Positions 43,624 through 52,247 of a stretch of 64,000 nucleotides of DNA are shown here, one piece after another. Below the pieces are notes generated by a model. The model was not told the DNA's origin and searched no databases. It was given only the letters and a program-made list of their open reading frames with translations. Source of the stretch: DAOUKH01 sp965207995 (GTDB taxonomy: Bacteria; Chloroflexota; Dehalococcoidia; SHYB01). A program made the position numbers and the translations under genes. The stretch is from NCBI GenBank assembly GCA_965207995.1, contig OZ242299.1, forward strand, positions 1,054,001 to 1,118,000, written 5' to 3'. Positions within the stretch are counted from its first letter, which is position 1. Every line of letters begins with the position of its first letter.

Positions 43624-44634
43624 CTACGACCCCTGTAAAGCCGCAATCCGCTTCCAGTGTGGGCAGGCCGCGTAGTGGCTGTCGGTCGTGGGTTCCAACA
43701 CCGGGTCGTTCGTCGAGCAATCGTCCGCGGCGTGGGGGCACCGCGTGTGGAAGCGGCAGCCCGCCGGCGGGTTCGTCGACGACGGCACCTCGCCCGTGAG
43801 CGAGAGCTTGACGCGCTCCCTCGTCTTCTTCGGGTCGGCGATGGGATTCACCGAGAGCAGCGCCTGCGTATAGGGGTGCCGGGGCCGGGAGAAGACCTCC
43901 TCCTTGGTCCCGATCTCGACGATCCGCCCCAGGTACATGATGGCGACCCTGGAGGCCATCGTCTGCAGAACGTTCAGGTCGTGCGAGATCAGGACGATGC
44001 TGATGCCCAAGTCGCGGTTGAGCTCGCGCAGCAGCATAAGAATCGCCCCGCGGATCGACATGTCGAGCGAAGCCACGGGCTCGTCGGCCAGCACCAGGCT
44101 CGGTTCGAGGGCCAGGGCCCGCGCGATGGCCACACGCTGCTTCGAGCCCCCGCTGAGCTCGTAGGGGAACTTGCTCGCGTAGTACTCCGGCGGCGTGAGC
44201 TTCACCCTTTCCAGCAGCTCCAGGGCTTGCCGCCCCTGCTCCTCCGGGCTTCCGATCCTGTGTACCTGGAAGGGCTGCCGCAGCACCGAGCCGATCCGTC
44301 GCCGGGGATTCAAGGAGCCCTCGGGGTCTTGGAAGACCATCTGCACCTGCCGACGGAAGGCCTTCTTGTCTCCTCCCGACAGGCCGTGAATCTCGCGGCC
44401 TTTGAACACCACCTCCCCCGACGTGGGGTTCACCAGCCCGCAGATCAGGCGGGATAGCGTGCTCTTTCCGCAGCCGCTCTCGCCGGCCACCCCCAAGATC
44501 TCGCCGTCCCGGATGTCCAGGCTGACGCCGTCGACGGCCCGGCTCACCCGCTCGCCGCGCAGCGTGAACCGGCGGAAGTGCTTGTGCACGTCCTTCACCT
44601 GAAGCAGGACGCCGTTTTCCGATCCGTCACTCAT
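43624..44634 (-). CDS. ABC transporter ATP-binding protein, DppF/OppF type
   Basis: A 336-residue ATPase; the ATG at 44634 is the start (MSDGSENGVLLQVKDVHKHF), with 8 bases overlapping the DppD gene. Walker A is GESGCGKSTLSRL, the signature is ELSGGSKQRVAIARAL (an S in the usual Q place), Walker B is PSLVLADEPVASLD, and the family C-terminal oligopeptide motif is NPPAGCRFHTRCPHA, with Cys that may bind an iron-sulfur cluster in this family. It powers uptake with DppD as a heterodimer. Confidence 0.96.
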   Translation of the reverse strand: MSDGSENGVLLQVKDVHKHFRRFTLRGERVSRAVDGVSLDIRDGEILGVAGESGCGKSTLSRLICGLVNPTSGEVVFKGREIHGLSGGDKKAFRRQVQMVFQDPEGSLNPRRRIGSVLRQPFQVHRIGSPEEQGRQALELLERVKLTPPEYYASKFPYELSGGSKQRVAIARALALEPSLVLADEPVASLDMSIRGAILMLLRELNRDLGISIVLISHDLNVLQTMASRVAIMYLGRIVEIGTKEEVFSRPRHPYTQALLSVNPIADPKKTRERVKLSLTGEVPSSTNPPAGCRFHTRCPHAADDCSTNDPVLEPTTDSHYAACPHWKRIAALQGS

Positions 44635-45586
44635 AGAGCCAGCACTTAACGGAGTGGTTCTCGCCCAGGTCGGTCCGAATCGGCACGTGCTCCCGGCACT
44701 TGTCCATCGCCCGCTCACACCGGGGATGGAAGCGGCACCCCCGGGGAGGCTCGATCATCGAGGGCACCTCGCCGGGGATGAACGGCAGCGCCTCCGAGTC
44801 CGACCGCGCCACCTTGGCCGAGTTGATCAGCCCCTGCGTGTAGGGGTGCTTCGGGGCGTCGAAGATGGTGTAGATGTCCCCCGTCTCCACGATCTCGCCC
44901 GCGTACATGACGTAGACCCGGTCGCAGATCTCCGCGGCCACCCCCAGGTCGTGCGTGATCAGCAGGCAGGAGAACTGCCGCTCCCGCTGTAGACGCTGCA
45001 GCAGCTCGATGAGCTGGTCCTGGATCGACACGTCGACGGCGGTGAACGGCTCGTCGGCGATCAGCACCGACGGGTCGCACCCCAGCGCCATGCCCATGAG
45101 CACGCGCTGCTTCATCCCGCCGCTCAACTCATGGGGGTAGCTCTCCCCGACGTTGGCCGCGTCTCCCAGCCCCATCGCCTGAAGAATATCGACCGACTGC
45201 GCCTCGGCTTCGGCCTTCGACAGCCCCTTATGCAGGACGAGCGGCTCCGCCACCTGCGACTTGATCTTCATCACTGGGTTCAGATAGGTGAGTGGGTCCT
45301 GGAAGACCATCGAGATCCTGCGGCCGCGAATCCCGTCGAGCTCCTCCTCGTCCAGCGCCAGCAGGTCCTCGCCCTCGAAGAGGACCTTGCCCCCTATCGT
45401 CTCCGCCTCCCTCGGAGGCAGCCGAACGATCGAAAGCGCCGTCATCGACTTGCCGCAGCCCGACTCGCCCACCAGCCCCACGATCTCGCCCTCGTTGACC
45501 GTGAGGTTGACGCCGTCGACGGCCTTGAGGACGCCTTCCTCAAGGTAGATGTGGGTCTTCAGGTCCTGTATCTCTAGAATTGGCAT
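44627..45586 (-). CDS. ABC transporter ATP-binding protein, DppD/OppD type
   Basis: A 319-residue ATPase. The ATG at 45586 gives the family N-terminus MPILEIQDLKTHIYLEEG; the open frame runs far upstream, but over the promoter region of the divergent aminotransferase. Walker A is GESGCGKSMTALSIVRL, the signature ELSGGMKQRVLMGMALG, Walker B PSVLIADEPFTAVD, and the C-terminal motif is EPPRGCRFHPRCERAMDKC. It is the first gene of the importer operon dppD-dppF-binding protein-dppB-dppC-EthD-like-amidohydrolases. Confidence 0.96.
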   Translation of the reverse strand: MPILEIQDLKTHIYLEEGVLKAVDGVNLTVNEGEIVGLVGESGCGKSMTALSIVRLPPREAETIGGKVLFEGEDLLALDEEELDGIRGRRISMVFQDPLTYLNPVMKIKSQVAEPLVLHKGLSKAEAEAQSVDILQAMGLGDAANVGESYPHELSGGMKQRVLMGMALGCDPSVLIADEPFTAVDVSIQDQLIELLQRLQRERQFSCLLITHDLGVAAEICDRVYVMYAGEIVETGDIYTIFDAPKHPYTQGLINSAKVARSDSEALPFIPGEVPSMIEPPRGCRFHPRCERAMDKCREHVPIRTDLGENHSVKCWLYE

Positions 45587-45653
45587 GGCCGGCGCGGTGT
45601 CGGGGTTGGGGCTGCAAAGATAGCAGGTTTCTCCTCCGGCGGGGCCCCGGAGT

Positions 45654-45682
45654 TTGACAGCGGTCATAGTCGCGCCTAGGAT
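45654..45682 (+). promoter_or_regulatory. Sigma-70 promoter of the aminotransferase operon
   Basis: A perfect TTGACA (45654-45659), 17 bases, then TAGGAT (45677-45682), a good -10 box. It reads towards the start codon at 45715, leaving a short leader of about 25 bases. Confidence 0.7.
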
Positions 45683-45714
45683 TCGGCCACCCCTAGTCGC
45701 GAGGGTTTTTCTGT

Positions 45715-47094
45715 ATGCCGGAACCGGACGCCGCCACGCTGAGAGAGACCGCCAAGGCGCATCTGTGGCCCACGTTTGGGAAGGACCCGTCCTTCTTCGA
45801 CTCCCCCGCCTCGATCCTCGTCTCGGGTCGGGGCTCAATGGTCACCGACATCGACGGCGGCCAATACCTCGACGCCACCTCGTCCGCCTTCGCCTCGACG
45901 CTGGGCTTCAACCACCCCGTCGTCGTCGAGGCGATGATCCAAGAGATGTCGAACCTCGTGCAGAACCCGAGCGGTTGGCCCGCTCCCGTCTCTCAGGTGC
46001 GGCTGGCGGAAAAGCTGGCGTCGCTCTCCCCCGGCACGCTTCAGTACACGATGTTCGCCTGCAACGGTACCGACGCCAACGAAACGGCCATCAAGATGGC
46101 CCGGCAGTACCACAAGATGATGGGCAACGGGAGCAAGTTCAAGGTCATCGGCCGCAGCTACAACTACCACGGCATGAGCCTCGCCACTCTCGCCGCCGGC
46201 GCGGTGACTCCCCGCCGAAAGTTCTTCGAGCCGCTGCCCGGCGGCTTCTATCACATCAACCCGCCCTACAGCTACCGCAACAGGTACGGCGACGACTACG
46301 AGGCGTCGGCGGAGGGCTACGCCAACGAGCTGCGCGAGCTCATCGAGCTTGAGGACCCCTCGACCGTCGCCTGCTACATTGGCGAGCAGACCATCACCGC
46401 CCGCGGCGTCATTCCGCCGCCCAAGGGCTACATGCCGAAGATCCGCGAGATCTGCGACGAATACGACGTCATCCTCATCGTCGACGAGGTCGTCACCGGC
46501 ATCGGCCGCACCGGCGGCTGGCTTGAGTGCCTGGAGTACGACTACGTCCCCGACATCGTCACCATGGCCAAGGGCATCACGGCGGGGCACGCCCCCCTCT
46601 CGGCGACACACGTCAAGGAGGAGATCGCCACCACCTTCTTCGGCTCGCCGGACCGCTACCTCCAGCACGGCTATACCTACGGCGGCATGGCCGTCTCCTG
46701 CGCCGCCGGCTTGGCCGCCATGCAGTTCATCGAGGAAACGGGCCTCTTCGCCACCGTCGAGTCGCGCAACGCGGAAATCACGAGCCGGCTGCGGCCGCTG
46801 GCGGACAACAGCCCGGTCATCGGTGACCTCCGCTCCCACGGCATGCTCTTCGGTCTTGAGCTGGTCAGCGACAAGGAGACCAAAGAGGTCTGGCCGGGGC
46901 CCGATCTCGCGGAAATCGCCAAGAAGGTCGCCGCCGTGGGCAAGGAGCTCGGCGTCATGCTCGCGGCCTATGAGTACGAGGGCAAGATGGTCCTCGTCCT
47001 CGCCCCGCCATTGAACGTGACCGACGGCGAGCTCGACGCCATGATCACGGCGCTCGAAGCCGCGGTCAAAGCCATTGAAGCGGACTTCGCCTAA
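45715..47094 (+). CDS. Class III pyridoxal-phosphate aminotransferase
   Basis: A 459-residue aminotransferase of the omega-amino acid type. The cofactor Lys is in VTMAKGITAGHAPLSAT, the Asp that holds the pyridine nitrogen in LIVDEVVTGIGRTG, and CNGTDANETAIKMARQYH is the phosphate-binding part. ATG 45715 is the start, and a good promoter stands upstream. Class III enzymes act on beta-alanine, GABA, ornithine and similar amines, with pyruvate or 2-oxoglutarate as acceptor. The next gene in the same direction, a member of the isocitrate lyase family, could use the product acid. Confidence 0.93.
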   Translation: MPEPDAATLRETAKAHLWPTFGKDPSFFDSPASILVSGRGSMVTDIDGGQYLDATSSAFASTLGFNHPVVVEAMIQEMSNLVQNPSGWPAPVSQVRLAEKLASLSPGTLQYTMFACNGTDANETAIKMARQYHKMMGNGSKFKVIGRSYNYHGMSLATLAAGAVTPRRKFFEPLPGGFYHINPPYSYRNRYGDDYEASAEGYANELRELIELEDPSTVACYIGEQTITARGVIPPPKGYMPKIREICDEYDVILIVDEVVTGIGRTGGWLECLEYDYVPDIVTMAKGITAGHAPLSATHVKEEIATTFFGSPDRYLQHGYTYGGMAVSCAAGLAAMQFIEETGLFATVESRNAEITSRLRPLADNSPVIGDLRSHGMLFGLELVSDKETKEVWPGPDLAEIAKKVAAVGKELGVMLAAYEYEGKMVLVLAPPLNVTDGELDAMITALEAAVKAIEADFA

Positions 47095-47132
47095 GCCCCC
47101 CTGCGGACCGGAACGGTCCAGGCGGTGACGTC

Positions 47133-48119
47133 GTGAAGCAGACGACCCGGTTGCGCCAACTCTTCGAGCGGCCTGAGATCTTTGTCCTCCCCGGCTGCAC
47201 CAACGCCTTCGAGGCGCAGCTCGTCCAATGGATCGGCTACGAGGCCTGCTACATGTCCGGCGCCGGAACCTCCGGCACCCTGGCCGGCCTCCCCGACGCC
47301 GGCCTCCTCTCCGGCAGCGAAATGGTGATGAACGCCGGGTACATGGCCCAGGCCGTCGACATCCCGTTGGTCTCCGACGCCGACACCGGCTACGGCAACG
47401 CTGTCAACGTCCGCCGCACCGTCCACGCCTTCATCCGCGCCGGGGTCGCCGGAATCCACATCGAGGACCAGGTTGCCCCGAAGCGCTGCGGCTTCGTCGC
47501 CGGGAAACAGGTCATCCCGATGGACGAGGCCGTCGGCAAGTACCGCGCCGCCGTCGACGCCCGCAACGAGCTCGACGAGGACTTCATCATCATCGCGCGC
47601 ACCGACGCCCGGGGCGCCGTCGGCGGGACGCTCGAAGACGCGCTGGCGAGGTCGAAGGCCTACCGGAAGGCCGGCGCCGACATCGCCTATGTCGAGGGCC
47701 TGCAGGACATGGCCGAGGTCAGGGAGGCCATCGCCGAGGTCGGCCCGCCCATCATGTTCACCCTCCTGGCGCTGCAAGATCCGCCGACCCATGAGGAGAT
47801 GGAGGGTCTTGGCATCGCCTGCGCCTTCTATCCCGGCCTCGCCCGCCGGATGACCTATCGCATCAACTGGGAGTTCCTCCACGACTTCAAGGACCGCGGC
47901 CTCGACGCCCTGCGCGAGTGGGAGTCGTGGGAGGAGACCCACGCGTGGAAGTACCCCGAGCCGCCCCACCGCTTCGACCTCGCCGGCTTCCCCAAGGTGC
48001 GGGAACTCGAGGAGAAGTACATGGCGCCCGAGGAGCTGGAGAAGTACGCCAAGTCCATCGGCCTCTACACGCCGGGCGAAGCCTCCCGCCCCTGGTCGAT
48101 GACCGGCAAGAAGTCGTAG
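47133..48119 (+). CDS. Isocitrate lyase/PEP mutase-family lyase (oxaloacetate hydrolase or methylisocitrate lyase type)
   Basis: A 328-residue TIM-barrel protein with GTG start at 47133. SDADTGYGNAVNVRRTVHAF is the metal-binding part, and IEDQVAPKRCGFVAGKQVI holds the KRCG signature with the catalytic Cys loop. IIARTDARGAVGGTLEDA follows. Members cleave C-C bonds next to a carboxylate, as in methylisocitrate or dimethylmalate lyase, or hydrolyse oxaloacetate. It is a paralogue of the protein at 59569-60528, sharing the N-terminus MKQTTRLxxLF. It follows the aminotransferase by 38 bases. Confidence 0.9.
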   Translation: MKQTTRLRQLFERPEIFVLPGCTNAFEAQLVQWIGYEACYMSGAGTSGTLAGLPDAGLLSGSEMVMNAGYMAQAVDIPLVSDADTGYGNAVNVRRTVHAFIRAGVAGIHIEDQVAPKRCGFVAGKQVIPMDEAVGKYRAAVDARNELDEDFIIIARTDARGAVGGTLEDALARSKAYRKAGADIAYVEGLQDMAEVREAIAEVGPPIMFTLLALQDPPTHEEMEGLGIACAFYPGLARRMTYRINWEFLHDFKDRGLDALREWESWEETHAWKYPEPPHRFDLAGFPKVRELEEKYMAPEELEKYAKSIGLYTPGEASRPWSMTGKKS

Positions 48120-48135
48120 ACCGTCGAGCCGCATC

Positions 48136-49035
48136 GTGAGAGACGACATCCGCCAGTTCTGGGACCGCACCCTCGCGGAGTTGGCCGCCACGCCCATGGC
48201 CGAGGTCGTGGAACCCGTCGAGCAGAGCGGCTACATCCTCGAGGGGAACGCCAAGACACTGGTGAACCACCGCGTCACCCTGACGACCCTCGGCGGCGTA
48301 CCGATTCGCGCGTGGTACACCGTCCCCACCGGCGACGCTCCCTCCGGCGGCTGGCCGGCCGTCATGGCCATCCCCGGCTACATCGGCGTGATGGTCCTGC
48401 CGGTGCACCTCGTGCGCTACGGCTACGCGACCCTGACCCTCTATCCGAGAGGGCAGGGCGAGAGCCGTGAAGAATGGACGATTCCTGAAGGATCCACTGC
48501 GCTCACCTATCAATTGGAGGACAAGGACGCCTACTACTACCGCGGCGGCTTCATGGACTGCGTCCGCGGCCTCGACTTCCTCTTCAGCCGCCCCGAACTC
48601 AACCCGCGGCGCGTGGGAGTCCTCGGCTCCAGCCAGGGCGGCGGCATGACCCTTGCCACGGCGTCGCTCGACCGGCGGATCGGGGCCGCCGTCGCCGAGG
48701 TTCCCTGGCCCTGCAACTTCCCCGTCGCGGCGGAACGCGCCTTCTTCCCCTACGACGAGCTCCGCGAATACCTCGAACGCCACCCCGGCCGCAGGGAGCA
48801 GATCCTGTCGAACCTGGAGTTCTTCGACCCCATGAACCTGGTCGAAGCCATCACCTGCCCGACCGCCGTCGGCCTCGCCCTCCACGACGATTACCACCCC
48901 TGCGAAACGTCCATGCCCGTCTTCGAGCGCATTCCGCCGACCAAGGCGCTCCACGTCTACGCCGACATTCAGACCATGGACAAGAGCGTCTTCGCCGTCC
49001 ACACCAAGGACTGGTTCGACCGGTATCTGCGCTAA
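48136..49035 (+). CDS. Alpha/beta hydrolase, acetyl-xylan-esterase-like family
   Basis: A 299-residue hydrolase with a GTG start. The elbow is VGVLGSSQGGGMTLATAS with Ser as the nucleophile, and the fold's region VMAIPGYIGVMVLPVHLVRYG and LYPRGQGESREEW give the oxyanion region and the cap. Near the end, Asp and His candidates are AIGLALHDDYHPCETSMP-like text (VGLALHDDYHPC). Members hydrolyse acetyl or small acyl esters, or act as dienelactone-type hydrolases. It has no signal peptide. It follows the lyase gene by 16 bases. Confidence 0.88.
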   Translation: MRDDIRQFWDRTLAELAATPMAEVVEPVEQSGYILEGNAKTLVNHRVTLTTLGGVPIRAWYTVPTGDAPSGGWPAVMAIPGYIGVMVLPVHLVRYGYATLTLYPRGQGESREEWTIPEGSTALTYQLEDKDAYYYRGGFMDCVRGLDFLFSRPELNPRRVGVLGSSQGGGMTLATASLDRRIGAAVAEVPWPCNFPVAAERAFFPYDELREYLERHPGRREQILSNLEFFDPMNLVEAITCPTAVGLALHDDYHPCETSMPVFERIPPTKALHVYADIQTMDKSVFAVHTKDWFDRYLR

Positions 49036-49049
49036 GGCAGGAGAGGGCC

Positions 49050-49739
49050 GTGCAAGGCAAATACCCCCGCAGCATCTACATCGTCCTCACCAACCCGCTT
49101 CCCGGCAAGGAGGCGGAGTTCAACTACTGGTACAACTACGTCCACGCCCCCGACGGCCTGGGCTGGGGCACCTTCGACCGCATCTACCGCTACAAGGCCG
49201 TCGAGGAGCGCCCCGAGCGCTTTCTCGCCATCTGGGAGTCCGACTACACCGATCTGACGGACGGCCTGGCGAAGGCCGACCGCGACACCGAAGACCTCAT
49301 CGAGCGCGGTCGCCTCTGGCCCGTCTTCGAACGGGCATGGTCGCGCCCCTTCGGCTCCATCGGTCCGACCGCGCCGCCGAACGGGAGGGACGTCACCCTC
49401 ATCACGACCACCCAGATGAGCTGCGTCCCGAAGCACGCCGAGGCCTTCGCCCGCTGGCACGACGCCGTGCACGTGAACCAGACCCTGCAAGCCGGCTCCT
49501 ACCACACCGTCTATCGATTCCAGCGGTCCGACCAGCCCTCGGCCAATGCGGTGGAGTTTTTCACCGTCTACGAAAGCGACGCCGACCCCACCGCCCTGCC
49601 GGAGTCCGCGCACGACTGGTTCGGACCAGTCGACGGAGGCCACGTGAAACCGCGCGACACGGGAGGGAGCCTTCCTCAGGACCTCGTCATCCAGGTCGAG
49701 CCGCACTGGAAGGCGACCTGGCTCCCCATCTGGCCCTGA
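49050..49739 (+). CDS. EthD-like protein with two ferredoxin-like domains
   Basis: A 229-residue protein beginning with a GTG at 49050. Two halves with the dimeric alpha/beta-barrel pattern can be seen: IYIVLTNPLPGKEAEFNYWYN at the start and VTLITTTQMSCVPKHAEAFAR about residue 112 onwards, each followed by a His/Trp-containing helix (WYNYVHAPDG and RWHDAVHVNQTLQAG). The His pair in these spots may be part of an active or binding site. It is related in plan to the protein at 38960-39676. It ends just before a convergent serine hydrolase. Confidence 0.8.
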   Translation: MQGKYPRSIYIVLTNPLPGKEAEFNYWYNYVHAPDGLGWGTFDRIYRYKAVEERPERFLAIWESDYTDLTDGLAKADRDTEDLIERGRLWPVFERAWSRPFGSIGPTAPPNGRDVTLITTTQMSCVPKHAEAFARWHDAVHVNQTLQAGSYHTVYRFQRSDQPSANAVEFFTVYESDADPTALPESAHDWFGPVDGGHVKPRDTGGSLPQDLVIQVEPHWKATWLPIWP

Positions 49740-49743
49740 CGAC

Positions 49744-50592
49744 TTAGGGCTTCAGCGCGTCGTAGCAGGCCCGGCTCAGACTCGAGATCAGCCGCATCGC
49801 CACCGTGTGTCCGGGCACGCCTTCCGGCAGCTCCACCGGCACCTCGTCGGTGTAGGCGGCGAGGATGAACAGCGGCGCGTCGTCGAAGTACACGATGCCC
49901 ACGTCGTTGAAATTGCGCAGGCTCGTGCTGGTCCCCGTCTTGTGCGCGACCTTCGTCCGGTAGGGAAGCTGCGCCGGCAGCCGGTCGCGCAGGCGCTGCC
50001 AGCTCATGATCTGCAGCGCGTCCCGGCAATCGTCAGGCGTGCAGCCCAGCGTCTCGGCGGCACTGGCGTCGGTCGTTCCCTGAACGAGCCGGTCGAGCAG
50101 CAGAGCCATGTCGTTCGGCGTCGTCGTGTTGACGGCCTCGATCGGACGGAAGGTTCCCAGGCCGGGCGTCGGGACGCCGTGGCGGTGCTCCGTGTTCTTC
50201 ATGCCGATGGACTGGCACAGCGCATTCACCGCGTCCAGCCCCACCAGGTCGGCCACGATGCCCGTGCACGTGTTGTCGCTGATGATGATCATCAGGATCA
50301 CGGCGTCCCGCAGCGTGATCAAGAACCCCGGCTGGAGGAATTGGAAGCAACCCCAGTCCGTCTTCTGGTGCTCGGCGTCGATCTCCACCGGCTGGTCGAG
50401 GGAGAGGCGGCCCGCGCGCGCCGCCGCGAAGGTCGCCGCCATGATCGCGACCTTGCGCGTGCTCGCCGACGGCACGACCACGTCCCCGTGGCGGCTCGCC
50501 GTCCGGCCCATCGCGATGCTCTTGACCGACCAGCCGGTGTGGAACGGCTGCTCGTCGCACAGACGGTTCAGCGTGGCGGCAAGCTCATCCAC
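49744..50592 (-). CDS. Class A beta-lactamase-fold serine hydrolase
   Basis: A 282-residue protein with GTG start at 50592 and no signal peptide, so probably cytoplasmic. The SxxK motif is PSASTRKVAIMAATFA, the SDN motif is IIISDNTCTGIVADLVG, and KTG is seen at VAHKTGTSTSLRNFND. The Glu of the omega loop in real class A beta-lactamases is not clear (FRPIEAVNTTTPND). Without export and with this context, it is more probably a serine amidase or esterase than a resistance enzyme. It lies after an amidohydrolase gene on the same strand, with an 18-base gap. Confidence 0.9.
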   Translation of the reverse strand: MDELAATLNRLCDEQPFHTGWSVKSIAMGRTASRHGDVVVPSASTRKVAIMAATFAAARAGRLSLDQPVEIDAEHQKTDWGCFQFLQPGFLITLRDAVILMIIISDNTCTGIVADLVGLDAVNALCQSIGMKNTEHRHGVPTPGLGTFRPIEAVNTTTPNDMALLLDRLVQGTTDASAAETLGCTPDDCRDALQIMSWQRLRDRLPAQLPYRTKVAHKTGTSTSLRNFNDVGIVYFDDAPLFILAAYTDEVPVELPEGVPGHTVAMRLISSLSRACYDALKP

Positions 50593-50610
50593 GGCAAGGC
50601 ACAGGGGCTA

Positions 50611-51510
50611 TCAGGAGCTCAACCTCAGGAAACGGTCGGCATTCGAACCCAGTAGCCCGTCGACCTCCGCCTCGTCGAAGTCGACGCCGTACTCGGCGCC
50701 GAGCGCCGGCAGGTCCCGGAACATCTCCACCGTCTCCTTTAGCGACAGCATCGGCCGGAAGACCGGGAAGTCTGTGCCGAATAGCAGGCGCTGCATCCCG
50801 ACGGTGTCCCGCATCTTCCCTAGGGCGCGGAGCGAGACCTCAGGGTTGTCCCGTATCCTGAGCTGCCACGCCGAAAGGTCCATGACAACGTTCGGTCGGC
50901 CGTAGAACACCGTCAGCGCCTCTTGCCACCAGTCTCCGGCGGCGTGGGCGATGATGATGCCCATGTTGGGGAAGTCGGTCGCCACCTCGTCGAAGTCGAT
51001 GGGGCGCGTGTACCGGCTGTACAGGTGGGGATACGAGCAGGGCCCCGCGTGAAAGAGGACCGGCACGTCGAAGGCCGCGCACAGCTCGTAGATCGCGTAG
51101 CACGTGCGCTCGTGGGGCAAATACCCCACCGACGGATGCAGCTTGATGCCCCGGACGTTCCACTCCTTGATGGCCTTTTCAAAGAGGTCGGCGGCCCCGG
51201 GACGGCGGGGATCGATCCCATAGAACGGAACGATCCTTTCCGGGAACAGCTCGTGGGCGTTGACGATGAGCCGGTTCTCCTCATTGATGGGGAACGGCGG
51301 GTCCCCCAACCGCGCGGCGAAGTCGGCCACGAACATCACCGTCTTGTCGACGCCGGCCTCGTCCATCTCCTCCACGATCTCGCGCGTCGTCTGCTCCCAA
51401 TCGAAGTCGGGCCGCTCCGCCTTCGCGCGGCCGGCTATATCCATGCCGCTGAAGGTATCGTAGTGCCGCTCCAGTACGGACCACATGTGGCGGTGAACGT
51501 CGACGATCAT
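50611..51510 (-). CDS. Amidohydrolase family (amidohydrolase_2) metal-dependent hydrolase
   Basis: A 299-residue TIM-barrel protein. MIVDVHRHMWSV provides the HxH metal motif as D-V-H-R-H, GIKLHPSVGYLPHE gives a His, VLFHAGPCSYP another, and LLFGTDFPVFRPMLSL the C-terminal Asp. These are closer to the classic motif than those of the two genes at 36586-38869. It may hydrolyse a lactone or cyclic amide, or decarboxylate. It is the first gene of a two-gene minus-strand unit with the serine hydrolase. Confidence 0.9.
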   Translation of the reverse strand: MIVDVHRHMWSVLERHYDTFSGMDIAGRAKAERPDFDWEQTTREIVEEMDEAGVDKTVMFVADFAARLGDPPFPINEENRLIVNAHELFPERIVPFYGIDPRRPGAADLFEKAIKEWNVRGIKLHPSVGYLPHERTCYAIYELCAAFDVPVLFHAGPCSYPHLYSRYTRPIDFDEVATDFPNMGIIIAHAAGDWWQEALTVFYGRPNVVMDLSAWQLRIRDNPEVSLRALGKMRDTVGMQRLLFGTDFPVFRPMLSLKETVEMFRDLPALGAEYGVDFDEAEVDGLLGSNADRFLRLSS

Positions 51511-52247
51511 CAGGTGTGCTCCGGAGTGTCAAGGGTGGAAGCGGCCCTATTCTGCCCCGAACCCGGAAGGGCGGCAAGTTGACGGGCGCGGCGGCGGCGC
51601 CTTAAGCCTCTCCCCCTCTGGGGGAGATTTGAGAGAGGGCACGCGCCAGCAGAGCGCGTCGGAGGCGGGGCAGGGAGGTCTTACCTCTTCTCCCGTGGGG
51701 GAGACCCTTGCAAATCCGCGCTGGCTACAGGGGATCTTCCACGGAGGGCCGACCCTTGTGGTCGCCCTCCCCTGTAGGGGCGATTCACGAATCGCCCACC
51801 CTACCCGGACGGCCTCGTGGACCTTGGCCGAGGCTACGCAAAGGTCTCCTCCGGGAGAAGATCGAGATGAGGGGCGCCCCTTAAACCTCCCTCCCCCGGG
51901 AGGGACTGAGGGCGGGCAGTCCGATCGCGCCACCGCCCGCTTGACACACCCTCCACACGCGGCCATAATCGTATCAGAACTTACGTTCTTGGGCGGGATG
52001 CCATAGCGACACCCTACGGACGCGTGGGAGCTGGGCGCTACGGCTCCGGCGGGCGGCGGGATCGGCCATTGCCCTGCGGACGCGCAGGAGACAGGGCCAT
52101 TGCTGTGGCGGGCGGCGGGAGCGGCCCAATGCCCTGTGGACGCGCGGGAGACAAGGCCGTTCCCGTCGCGGGTTGTGCAAGGGTCTCGTGGGGAGAAGAT
52201 TGAGATGGGGGCCCCCAGGCAGCCCCCAATCGGCGAGCAAACCTCAG
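51511..52247. repeat. Gene-free region with dispersed inverted repeats and a 60-base tandem repeat
   Basis: No coding frame here has a domain or ribosome-binding site I can defend. The region holds several repeat types: a hairpin-like GGGCGATTC...GAATCGCCC at 51778-51797; an element of the form GCAAGGGTCTC...GGGAGAAG in three places (inverted at about 51695-51720, direct at 51840-51870 and 52178-52210); CT-rich palindromes around 51607-51640 and 51887-51907; and the tandem repeat listed separately. These look like short non-coding repeats of the REP/MITE class. Confidence 0.6.
52012..52177. repeat. 60-base imperfect tandem repeat, 2.8 copies
   Basis: Three units start at 52012, 52072 and 52132, each beginning CCCTnnGGACGCG and running on with GGAG and GGCGGGCGGCGGG; the third is cut at about 46 bases. 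The period is exactly 60. The region between genes shows no coding sense on either strand. Confidence 0.7.

Noticed and set aside
49744..50592. Beta-lactamase resistance gene
   Set aside because: The SxxK, SDN and KTG motifs are there, but no signal peptide is present and the omega-loop Glu is unclear, so a resistance role is not supported.
51511..52247. Insertion sequence or CRISPR array in the gene-free region
   Set aside because: There is no transposase frame, no flanking terminal repeats with target duplication, and the 60-base units are contiguous with no spacers between them.
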